DNA of 64,000 nucleotides from Panicum virgatum (Eukaryota; Streptophyta; Magnoliopsida; Poales; Poaceae), in contig NC_053150.1 in the NCBI RefSeq assembly GCF_016808335.1, positions 49,634,848 to 49,698,847 on the forward strand. Reading direction: 5' to 3'. Numbering within the stretch: the stretch's first letter is position 1; each line of letters begins with the position of its first letter. The notes below the pieces were generated by a model. It saw only the letters and a program-made list of their open reading frames with translations, was not told the DNA's origin and ran no database searches. This document shows, piece after piece, positions 1 through 9,616 of this stretch. Position numbers and translations under genes: made by a program.

Positions 1-351
1 GAGCCTGCAAAACGCATCCACAGACACCTCCCCTCCGAAACTACGCACTACCCACAGAAACTTGGACAGTATAACAATCCCGTTCGGAGTGAAATGGTGC
101 AACTTCGCGTTGAATGGCTCCAAAAGCTTCGGCACAATTGGATCCATCGGAAGCCTAAGTCCCGCTGTAAAAAAATCCTTAAATACTACAACCTCGCCGG
201 TCTCCGGTACAGGAATCAATTCTGCCCCCGGAGGGCGGCAAACCCCCTCGGCGAAGTAGCCCTTCATAACGTAGAAGTCTATCATGCTCTGTGATACGAC
301 AGATGGCTCGAAAAGCAGAGTCTTACGTTTCTCTGGAGCCATCAGATCCGA

Positions 352-2038
352 TGTAAGGATCGATGGACCAAGAGGGGGGGTGAATTGGGCCTTTTTCAAT
401 TTCTAAAACAAAGTAAGGCAACCTTAACCTATGCAAAGCTAGTAGGGCACCAATTCACCAACCGGATAACTAAGCTACCTACACAAGCTAAGAGAGATAA
501 AAACAAAGTAAAGCCTAGCAAGGTAGAGCTAAGTTATGATCTCTAAGTCAAGCTCATGAATAAATTGCATGAAAGAAAATGCTTGAATATAAAGAGTGGA
601 CAAGAGACAACCGGATTTTTTCCGTGGTATCGATGTGTTGGCACACACCCCTAATCCACGTTGTGACACTCTCAAAGAGTCTTGTCACCTCCCAAGTCAC
701 CGAGACGAGGGCGCTCACTAAGAGTCTCCGTTCACCATCCCGGCGTGGTGGAGATCAAGCCACGTACAATCTTCTTCTCCGGGCTCCCACAATCCTTGGC
801 AAGCTCCGCGAGAAAACACCTCGATCACCAAGATCGCCTAGGTGATGCCAATCACCAAGAGTAACAAGCTAAGGCCTTCACTTGAGCAAGAACCGATCAC
901 CAAGAACGGATGCACACTAGCTTCTCTCTACTCAAGTCCTTAATCTTGCTTCTTGATTGATTGAATGCACAAGTATGTGAATGATGAAGCTCAAGGTGGC
1001 TCTTGACTATGGTATGAGTGTTTGGATGTTGCCTGGTGTCAAGAGTGGGCGAAATGACCCATTGGAGGGGTATATATAGGCAGCTCACACAAATAGAGCC
1101 GTTGGAGAAAAGCTGCCAGAAAACTGCGTATCGCCGGTTAATCCGACGTTCCCCCCATTGTCATCGTCGGTTTAACCGGTGAATGTAAACTGCCTCTTCT
1201 GAAAACTAGCCGTTCCAACTGGGGCAGATTAACCGACGTTCCATCGGTTTAACCGGTGAGTGTAGTTGTCCACTGAACCATTGAAAAACCAAGTCTCTGG
1301 ACAACTGCACCGACGTTAACTCAAACCTATCGTCGGTTTAACCGGTGAGTACAACTTTTAAATTCCTCTGAAAAACCATCTCACTGGTCAATTGCACCGA
1401 CGTCTTGATTCAAACAGCGTCGGTTAATCCGGTGAATAGAACTTGAATTTCCCTGGAAAAACCAACTCTGGACCAATGCACCGACGTTAAATTCAAACAC
1501 GTCGGTTTAACCGGTGTATTGAATTTGTCCAGACTCTGCTGACTTCGTTTAACCGACGTATAGAAAATTGAGAGCGTCGGTTAAACCGGTGTATAGACTT
1601 TTTCTGATTTTGTCTTTTCTGATTTGAGTCTTGAGTGAAATCCAAATATTCTTGAGATATAGTTTGAGAACCACTTATTTGAACTTCTAGAAACCTGAGT
1701 GACCATAGTGTGCATCCATTTTCAAATGACCATGTCCATGCTCAAGTTACTAAGCCTTAACCCCTCTTAATAGTGCGATCACTACAAAACTATAAAACCT
1801 ATACTAACCTAAGTGTCCTTCTCAACCTTGTGACACTTAGGACTAGAAAGATCCTTAGCCTTGACATATATATAAGTTGAAAACCGAGATCGCCTTTTAG
1901 AATAACCGAAATTGAGGGGCCTCTTTTGACATATGACCAAATGAGCGATAATGATCTATTAAGCTACACAAACTCATTAGTCACAATAATGGTTGTCATT
2001 AATCACCGAAACATACCTTGAGGGCCTAGATGCTTACA
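352..2038 (-). repeat. 3' LTR of the Sirevirus
   Basis: 1,687 bp, TGTAAG...CTTACA on the plus strand, so 6 bp inverted termini. Nearly identical to 11776-13463. Differences I can see: seven rather than eight G near 374, and single-base changes near 1215 and 1556. It contains the hairpin array 1129-1600. Small ORFs in it are repeated identically in the other LTR and are not genes. Confidence 0.95.
1129..1600. repeat. Array of palindromic CGGTTTAACCGG/CGTCGG motifs in the Sirevirus LTR
   Basis: About six units, spaced 65-95 bp. Each pairs a left half (ACCGACGT) with a right half (CGTCGGTTTAACCGGTG) across a short loop, so each can fold into a hairpin and also contains the smaller palindrome CCGGTTAAACCGG or a variant. 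The same array lies at 12553-13024 in the other LTR. Palindromic CpG-containing repeats are a known feature of Sirevirus LTRs; their role is unsettled. Bases between units vary much more than the motifs, which argues for selection on the motif or the hairpin. Confidence 0.8.
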
Positions 2039-2040
2039 AT

Positions 2041-2053
2041 CTCCCCCTTTTTG
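2041..2053 (-). other. Polypurine tract of the Sirevirus, with extra PPT-like copies at 2277-2340
   Basis: The minus strand reads CAAAAAGGGGGAG just before the 3' LTR. Three more GGGGGAG-type runs occur within 2277-2340 (two TTAGGGGGAG motifs and one AAAGGGGGAG). Multiple PPT-like motifs upstream of the 3' LTR are typical of Sireviruses. Confidence 0.8.
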
Positions 2054-2462
2054 GTGATTGATGACAACACAAACATAAATAACGAGAGAGCGAGAAAGAT
2101 AAAGCAGGATAAACACAAGCAAACTCGAAAGCAGGACCAAAGAGCTCAACGGCTCAAACGAAATCCATAGATATGTCTCAAAGAACGGCATACTCAAGCG
2201 ACAAATGTACATATCCATGAATTAACACCAAATGAGATACAAAGAATCAAAGTCCTGATAACTACGAGCTCTCTCTAGCTCTGCCCTCCCCCTAACTCTG
2301 GTGCTCCCCCTAACACCTCTCCCCCTTTGGCATCAAAGCACCAAAAGGCGAGCTACGGGTCGTGCTGTCGTGGTATGGCGACGAAGCGGTCCGGGTCGTC
2401 GTCGTCGGACGGAGAACTCTCACCCTCGGTGACAGACGGAAGCTGCTGGTCTGGGTCTGAGC

Positions 2463-4904
2463 TCACTGGGGGGGGGGGGGGGTGACTGTCGTGGAGGCTC
2501 TCGTGCTGGCACTGCCTGGTAGAGGGTCCGTTGAAGTCGTAACCGGGCCAGCGGAAGAAGTATCAATATCCGAAGAAGTGACTGCTGAAGCTGCCGGCTG
2601 CGTCGACTGTGGAAGCAGGGACTCCTCTACTGCTCCTCCCCCTGAAGGTGCTGCCTGAAGTGAGGAAGGGAGGGCGACCGACTGAACCGCTGACGGTGAG
2701 TCCTGAAAGAGTGTGGTCGCTGGCAGTGGAGAGAACAGTGGACGACCAGCAGACCCAAGTAATGCGGACATCGAGAACGTGGTCTCCGGTGTCGCTGAGG
2801 TAGCTGGAGCTGCAGTAGGGGCTGGAGCTGGTGTAACGGCAAGCTGAGGTGCTCCAACACCCTGAAGGCCTGGCTGTCCTGGCTGCTGCGGGGCGAGTCC
2901 GGTGTGAGAGTAAAGCTGTGAGATCATCCCGAACATCGCCATCATGCCCTGCTGCATCTGCTGGAACTGAGCGTCTGTCCTCTGTGAAACTCTGTCAATG
3001 AGGCCGACAAAACGCTCCTCTGTCGCTGCACGCTCTCGGGCTGCCTCTCTCTGAATAGCAGCAATCTGAGCCTCATGGGCTCTCCTGGCCTCCTCCTGAG
3101 CAAGTCTGTCCTCCCTCTGCTGGGTCACGAGCTGCTGTAGAAGTGAAGTGAGCTCGGACGGCTGAGTCACCTGAGACTCAGAGACTGTAGCAGCTGCTGG
3201 TGACTCTGGAGCTGGCTCTCTAGACCCCCCTGCCTCGTGGTCGTGACTAGCTGGGGCTGCTGCAGGGAAGTACTCTACGTCCTCGGAGGAGTCTGACTCA
3301 AGCTCAGACCAGTGTATCTCATCCTCTCCACCGGGAAGCTGTGCCTCGGCGGCAAGCAGTGCCTCGTCCTCCTGTGCTACACGGGCCTGTGCCTCTGGTG
3401 ACAACTGTGCCATGGCAGCTCTCTCTGCCTGTCTGCCCCTCCTCCGGTCCTGTGGAGCTGTCGGTCGGTAAACTGGGAACCGGGGAGCCTCGTCGTGACG
3501 GTAGGGAGCGCTGATGGGTGACTCTGCTGGCACAATCATAGAACATATATAGCTGATCCAGTGTGCAAAGGGAAACTGTCGCACCACACCCATCCCGTCT
3601 GTGATCACATCCTCTATCTCAGCCAGAATAAAGTCAACTATGTCAAACGGCTCGTGAGTGAGGATGTGTAGAAGCAGGAGCTGCTGCAGTCCTGTAAACC
3701 CCTCTGGGTAGCCACTCCTCGGTAGCAAAGTCCTCCGGAGTGCCATGTGTACTGCGTATGCCTCTGGGGTCAGCAGGCTGGGAACTCTGGCATAGGAGGC
3801 AGGGAACGGCTGGCGGAAACACTGAGAGATCGCCTCATGAGAGGGTGCAATCCCGCCAATCATCGCTCTGCGCGGTGGATCTGCATCTCCGTAAACCATC
3901 TCGTGCAGGGAGACGTCAACTAAGTCAACTCCGAGAATCCCTGCTATCGTCGCTCTCGACAAACCAAAGACCTGACCTCCATAAACAAAGTGTACTGCTC
4001 GACGCTCGGGAGCAATCCAGGCCGTGGCATAGAAGACTCTGACCCAGTCCTCAATATATCTGTTCTGCTCAATCTGGAGTAACCTGGGCAGGCCCCTGAA
4101 GTGAGCGAAGTGCTCTCTGACATCTGCTCCCCCTGCGGCTGTCCTCAGAGACACCCAGTCAAGCACTCTGTGCTTGAAGATCCTGTGACCCCGCCTCTGG
4201 TAGGTCTCGTAGAAACTGGCCTGAAGAAGCGTCCAGAACCTACGGTCAACTCGGCTGTCACGGGTCACGGGGAACCAGTCCTCCTCCTGAACACTCCACC
4301 TGAGCCTCTTGACCTTCGCCACATTGGCCTTGGTCAAGTTCTGGAGCAGCACACCTGGCTCCAGACGCACAACAGTGTCCATACGGAACACTGCGCGCTC
4401 GGCCTCTAGGGCCTCGGCTCTACGAGCTGCTGCTGCTGCAGCTGTGGACCTGCGAGGCTCCTGTGGCTGGTGACCTCCTCGCGTCCTCGGTCCAGTGCGA
4501 CGCTCGGTCGCTGGTGAAGTCTCTGCTGCTGGGGATGTCTGCCGAGTGCGGCCAGACCGTCGTAGAGTCGGTGACCCCTGTGTGCTCTGCCCCTGAGACT
4601 GCTCAGACTGCTCTGCCTCTGAATCTGAATCTGCAGCTGTATCTGACTGATCTGACTCTGCTGCTGCTGCTGTCGCGGCTCTGGTGGCCCTGGCACCTCT
4701 CACTCTACCCATACCCCTGCCTCTGCTTCTGCCTCTGCCTCTGGGGTCCTCCCTGATCTGGAACGGACGAGCACGGCCTGATGCCTGCTCCTCGGCGGCC
4801 TTGGCCACCATCTCGGCCCTCTCGGCCTCCTTTTCTGCGCGAGTCCGCTTGCGAGCGGGCTTCTCGACCACGACTTCCTTCCCCTTTCTCTTTTCGCGAC
4901 CCAT
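2463..4904 (-). CDS. Sirevirus env-like / third ORF, plant transposon-protein domain
   Basis: About 813 residues from the ATG at 4904 (MGREKRKGKE...). The frame is open further upstream to 5357, but that part is low-complexity Ala/Arg/Pro; I prefer 4904 because a basic Lys/Arg-rich start follows it directly. N-terminus: basic, nuclear-signal-like (KPARKRTRAEKE), then an Arg/Gly and Ser/Glu-rich linker. Middle: a conserved globular part with FYATAW, YGGQVFGLSRATIAGILGV and FPFAHWISYI, resembling the plant transposon protein domain found in Sirevirus and Athila-type extra ORFs. C-terminus: coiled-coil segment (heptads of Glu/Arg/Ala around EEARRAHEAQIAAIQ), then Pro/Ala/Ser-rich tail. I see no clear signal peptide or membrane segment, so 'env-like' reflects position only. 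The last codons cross a 15-base G run (2467-2481), whose length decides the exact C-terminus. Confidence 0.75.
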   Translation of the reverse strand: MGREKRKGKEVVVEKPARKRTRAEKEAERAEMVAKAAEEQASGRARPFQIREDPRGRGRSRGRGMGRVRGARATRAATAAAAESDQSDTAADSDSEAEQSEQSQGQSTQGSPTLRRSGRTRQTSPAAETSPATERRTGPRTRGGHQPQEPRRSTAAAAAARRAEALEAERAVFRMDTVVRLEPGVLLQNLTKANVAKVKRLRWSVQEEDWFPVTRDSRVDRRFWTLLQASFYETYQRRGHRIFKHRVLDWVSLRTAAGGADVREHFAHFRGLPRLLQIEQNRYIEDWVRVFYATAWIAPERRAVHFVYGGQVFGLSRATIAGILGVDLVDVSLHEMVYGDADPPRRAMIGGIAPSHEAISQCFRQPFPASYARVPSLLTPEAYAVHMALRRTLLPRSGYPEGFTGLQQLLLLHILTHEPFDIVDFILAEIEDVITDGMGVVRQFPFAHWISYICSMIVPAESPISAPYRHDEAPRFPVYRPTAPQDRRRGRQAERAAMAQLSPEAQARVAQEDEALLAAEAQLPGGEDEIHWSELESDSSEDVEYFPAAAPASHDHEAGGSREPAPESPAAATVSESQVTQPSELTSLLQQLVTQQREDRLAQEEARRAHEAQIAAIQREAARERAATEERFVGLIDRVSQRTDAQFQQMQQGMMAMFGMISQLYSHTGLAPQQPGQPGLQGVGAPQLAVTPAPAPTAAPATSATPETTFSMSALLGSAGRPLFSPLPATTLFQDSPSAVQSVALPSSLQAAPSGGGAVEESLLPQSTQPAASAVTSSDIDTSSAGPVTTSTDPLPGSASTRASTTVTPPPPQ

Positions 4905-5387
4905 CTTGACTGACGGTGTGCGGAACACGAACGCGGCGCGAAAGCAACGGCTCAGGCAAAACGTCGAGCACCTGGCGAGCACTGGGTGAAAAGGTGCTGC
5001 GGATGTGGCTGCGGCGCGGGGCTGCGGCTCTGAGCACGAGGATGGCGTGGAGTACGGCGGCGCTTGGCGAGGGAGACTCGTGCGGCGGTGAGGGCGTGGT
5101 GCGGCGGCGGCGGCGGCTACGCGTGCAGGCGGCGGCGCAGAGCTGTTGTGCGGGCGGCGCAGAGCTGTTGCGTGGGCGGCGCAGAGGAGAAGGGCTGCTG
5201 CGCGGTGGCGAGATGTGGCGGTTGAGGCGATGCGCAGGTGGCGGCGCAGTGGGACGGCGGCAGCGGCGCGAGCGGCGGCGCGTGGAGGCTTGAGTCGGGC
5301 GGCGGCGGCGTGAAGGGAGAAAAAGAAGCAGAGACCGGCTGAGCGGGCAAGACACATATATGACAGGTGGGCCCGCGATTTTCTTCA

Positions 5388-5710
5388 ACACCGGTTGATC
5401 CGACGCGTAGGGTTTGAACGCCGGTTGATTGCGTCGGTGTAGTTCACTCGAGACTCTACCAGATCCGTTTTTGAACGCCGGTTGAACCGATGCTGTCAAA
5501 AATGAACTCGTCGGTTGATTGATCAAAACACCGGTTGATTGCTAGGTCTGATTTGCATTTATGATCACCGGTTGATCCGATGCTTTGACTTTTGTATACG
5601 CCGGTTGAACGCCTGAAACTTGACTGAGCTGAGACAAACTTTAGTAACGCCGGTTAATCCGATGGGTATAAATCCTTTGAACGTCGGTTTAACCGGTGAA
5701 GCCAAAAACC
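5388..5710. repeat. Second array of CACCGGTTGAWCCGATG motifs, outside the LTR
   Basis: About eight copies of (CA)CCGGTTGATCCGACG-like motifs lie between the env-like ORF and pol. Some are followed by an inverted CGTCGGTT partner (e.g. near 5431 and 5510). One copy near 5682 (GTCGGTTTAACCGGTGAAG) is nearly the LTR form. The motif is the same family as in the LTR arrays but has mutated consistently to GGTTGATC/GGTTGAAC, so this internal array evolves on its own. Confidence 0.75.
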
Positions 5711-6333
5711 CCTCACTCAGCTCACTCTTCTATGCTAAGTCCAATAAACTTATAAGATTCAAATAAACTCAAGTTAATGGACTTGCATAGGCGACTTTAC
5801 CCCTCAAAATAAATAGGATAGCACACTTGCTTAAATAATTTTCTTTTCAAACAAAAAGGAAAGGCCGCAAGAGAGACAAAGCGCCAAATAAAATGTATGA
5901 GCCATGTCATAGGAATATTGAAGATAGAAAGCTTCAAACTCATCATGACATTGCTCACTAGGCAATAACGCACCTAACACTTTGCTCTTTTCACTTTTCA
6001 TGAATTAAGATCTTGTATATGAAACAAGTCTCATTTTCATCAAGTGATCTCCTTTGTGACCCTTACGCATGCAATGATGATGCAAACTACAACCACATGC
6101 GAAAGTAAAGTAAACATGAAGTGCACATCTATATGACAAGAAATGCATAACAAGAAATTAAGATCTACTTGTCAAGTTTGAACCCACGGGAAGCTTCTTC
6201 ATGATGAGCCTTTCTACAAGCCTAGAGGAAAACAAGTGGACCACCACCTCTAGCTAAACCCTTGCTCATCACTATCTTACCATGGTTAGACAAGTGTCCT
6301 ATATGTATGCATTTTTCTATATGACATGGCAAT
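5711..6333. other. Sirevirus spacer between pol and env-like ORF, no gene seen
   Basis: AT-rich, stop-rich on both strands, without conserved protein sequence. In Sireviruses the env-like ORF is thought to be expressed from a spliced transcript; the acceptor would have to lie between here and 4904, but I cannot choose one with confidence. Confidence 0.5.
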
Positions 6334-9300
6334 TTACATGACATTTGCCGCATCTAACACATTAAGCTCATTCCTTAGCCTAACAAAGGTACTCTCGTCT
6401 AATGGTTTTGTGAATATATCCGCCAATTGCTCCTCGGATCTCACACCTTGAAGGGAAATGTCCCCCTTGGCTTCGTGATCACGTAAGAAGTGATGGCGAA
6501 TATCAATGTGCTTAGTGCGAGAGTGTTGAACCGGATTCTTGGCAATTTTTACGGCACTTTCATTGTCACAAAGGAGTGGGATCCTATCTAGTTTCACACC
6601 AAAGTCCAAAAGGGTTTGCTTCATATATAGGATTTGGGCACAACATGCACCGGCCGCTATATATTCCGCTTCCGCGGTGGACAAAGCCACGGAATTTTGC
6701 TTCTTACTTGACCAAGAAACTAGAGAACACCCAAGCAAGTGGCAACCCCCGGAGGTACTCTTGCGATCCACACGGCTTCCGGCAAAATCCGAATCCGAGT
6801 ATCCCAAGAGATCTAAACTAGCGCCTTTGGGGTACCACAAGCCTATGCTAGGAGTGTGCTTGAGATACCGAAGGATCCTATTCACAGCCGAAAGGTGTGA
6901 CTCCTTTGGGTTAGCTTGAAAGCGGGCACATAAGCACACACTAAACATTATATCGGGCCTAGATGCGGTAAGGTAAAGCAAAGACCCTATCATAGAACGA
7001 TAGAGGGATTGATCAATTGGTTTACCGTCCACATCCAAGTCGAGATGCCCATTGGTTGCCATGGGTGTCTTGATTGGCTTGCACTCATCCATCTTGAACT
7101 TTTTCAAGATATCTTTAGTATATTTTTCTTGATGGATGAATGTCCCTTCCTTCATTTGTTTGACTTGAAAACCAAGGAAGAAGGTCAATTCGCCAATCAT
7201 GGACATCTCGAATTCCCTAGACATCATGGTAGCAAACTCATGGCTTAGTAAATCATTAGTTGAGCCAAAGATAATATCGTCAACATAAATTTGACAAATG
7301 AAAAGATCCCCGTTGACGTCTTTTGTGAACAACGTGGTGTCCACCCTCCCGATCTTGAAGCCTTGCATGATTAGGAAGTCACGAAGCCTCTCATACCAAG
7401 CCCTTGGAGCTTGTTTGAGCCCATAGAGTGCCTTGTGCAACCTATAAACATGGTTAGGATTCCTCGGATCTTCAAACCCGGGAGGTTGCTCAACCTAAAC
7501 AAGTTCGTTAATAACGCCATTTAAGAATGCACTTTTCACATCCATTTGATACAACTTAATGTTATGATGTGAAGAGTAAGCAAGAAGGATACGGATAGCT
7601 TCAAGTCTTGCGACCGGAGCAAAAGTTTCACCAAAATCCAAACCTTCGACTTGAGAGAACCCTTTTGCCACAAGTCTTGCTTTGTTGCGTATCACCACCC
7701 CATGTTCATCTTGCTTGTTTCGAAAGACCCACTTGGTGCCGATGATGTTCTTGTCTTTCGGAGGAGCTTCGAGGACCCAAACTTCATTGCGGGTGAAGTT
7801 GTTCAACTCATCTTGCATGGCCATCACCCAATCCGAGTCCTCAAGCGCTTCCTCTACGCTAGTGGGTTCAATACAAGAAACAAACGAGTGATATTCGCAA
7901 AATGAAGCATGTTTAGAGCGAGTTCTTACTCCCTTTGATGGACTACCAATGATTTGACCAATTGGATGATCCTTGGAGATGCGACCATGCTTCACTAGCG
8001 GTACTTGCGTGGATGCTTGTTGGGGTGGATCATGGGTGACTTGTGCTTGTGGTGGTACACTTTGCTCTTCTTGTTCTTGAACTTGGGGTGTTGGCGTTGG
8101 CACACCTTCTTGAGGTTGTGTATCATCTTTCTCTTGATCTTCATCCACTTGGGGCGCCGTGGAGGTGCTTGGAGTAGATGAGGAAGGTCCTCCCCCTTGA
8201 TCATTGTCTTCATGCACCTCTTCCGGCTTGATATCCCCAATGGACATATTCTTCAAGGCTTCATCAATCTCTTCATTACCTACATTTTCATAGCCAACAA
8301 CCTCCTCTTGGGAGCCATTAGATTCATCAAACTCCACATCACATGTTTCTTCAACTAACCCGGAGGTTTGATTGAATACTCTATATGCTTTGGAGTTTGA
8401 TGCATAACCAAGAAAGAAACCTTCATCACATCTACTTTCAAACTTACCGAGCCTTTTCTTCTTATAGATGAAGCATTTGCAACCAAAGACTCGAAAGTAG
8501 GATATATTTGGTTTCTTCCCGGTGATGAGCTCATATGGAGTTTTCTTGAGGAGTCGGTGGGGATACACTCGGTTGGATGCATGACACGCCGTGTTGATTG
8601 CTTCCGCCCAAAACTTCTCGGACGTGCCATAATCATCCAACATTGCTCTAGCTAGGGTGATGAGTGTCTTGTTCTTTCTTTCCACCACTCCATTTTGTTG
8701 AGGCGTGTAGGTGGCGGAAAACTCATGCTTGATGCCCTCTTCATCGCACCATTCTTCAATTTTCATGTTCTTGAACTCGGTGCCGTTGTCACTCCGGATC
8801 TTCACAATTGGGGAGTTGTACTCCCTTTGAGCTCTTCTTGCAAATGTCTTGAAGAGTTCCGGAGTTTCTCCCTTATCGCCTAGAAACATAACCCAAGTGT
8901 AACGTGAAAAATCATCAACGATTACTAGGCAATAGAGGTTACCACCAATGCTTTTGTATGTAGTTGGACCAAAGAGATCCATGTGTAGTAGCTCGAGCGG
9001 CTTGGAGGTAGACAACATCGTCTTGATGGGATGATGTGTTGCAACTTGCTTCCCGGCTTGACATGCTTTACATAGCTTGTTCTTGTCAAAGGTGACGTCC
9101 TTCAAGCCGGTGATCATCCCTCTCTTGTGGGCTTTCTTGAGGTTGCTCATGCCAATATGAGCAATTCTTCTATGCCAAAGCCATCCAAGAGAAGACTTGG
9201 TGAAGAGGCATGTCATGGTGCTTGTTTGCTTTGAAGAGAAGTCCACTAAATAGATGTTGCCATGCCTAAACCCCGTGAACACCAAAGACTTGTCTTTTTC

Positions 9301-9600
9301 ATGAGTTACTACAACACCATTCTTGTCAAAGGTACACGTTAGTCCAAGATCACACAATTGAGCAATAGAAATGAGATTAAAACTAAGTGCTTCTACAAAC
9401 AAAACATTAGAAATAGATAAATCTTTAGAGATAGCTATTCTACCCAAACCTAAAACCTTTCCCCTTGAGTTATCACCATAGGTGACATGTTCATGATCGC
9501 CGGGGTCTTCAAGGGAGGTGAACATGCTATCATTGCCGGTCATATGTTGAGAGCAACCGCTATCAAGTACCCAATGTTTTCCACCGGCTTTGTAGTTCAC
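6334..9600 (-). pseudogene. pol: Sirevirus pol (protease, integrase, reverse transcriptase, RNase H), one nonsense codon
   Basis: Reading frame 9600-6334 with a single in-frame TAG at 7497-7495, between ...GVINELV and VEQPPGF in the reverse transcriptase, where other copia pols have Tyr. Order: protease [11 protein letters not shown] at the very start; zinc-binding pre-integrase region (HRRIAHIG...CKACQAGKQ); integrase core with [23 protein letters not shown] and [11 protein letters not shown] (DDE residues present); Ser/Thr/Gln-rich linker; reverse transcriptase with [18 protein letters not shown]; RNase H with GYSDSDFAG, RKSTSGG, SSKKQNSVALSTAEAEY and KHIDIRHHFLRDH. The frame opens at a stop at 9603 and has no suitable ATG. 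It is in the +1 frame relative to gag, which ends 17 nt before, so it needs frameshifting or another route. Apart from the TAG it looks intact. Confidence 0.93.
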
Positions 9601-9616
9601 CTACACACATGAGAAT

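Noticed and set aside
579..864. Open frames of 60-88 codons repeated identically at 12004-12289
   Set aside because: They lie inside the two Sirevirus LTRs, are identical only because the LTRs are, and resemble no protein.
2467..2481. 15-base G run as a quadruplex element
   Set aside because: A single homopolymer near the end of a coding frame; more likely a slippage-prone tract and a sequence-accuracy risk.
4916..5526. Overlapping frames upstream of the env-like ATG, including an N-terminal extension to 5357
   Set aside because: Low-complexity Ala/Arg/Pro translation in several frames at once; composition effect. The conserved protein plausibly starts at 4904.
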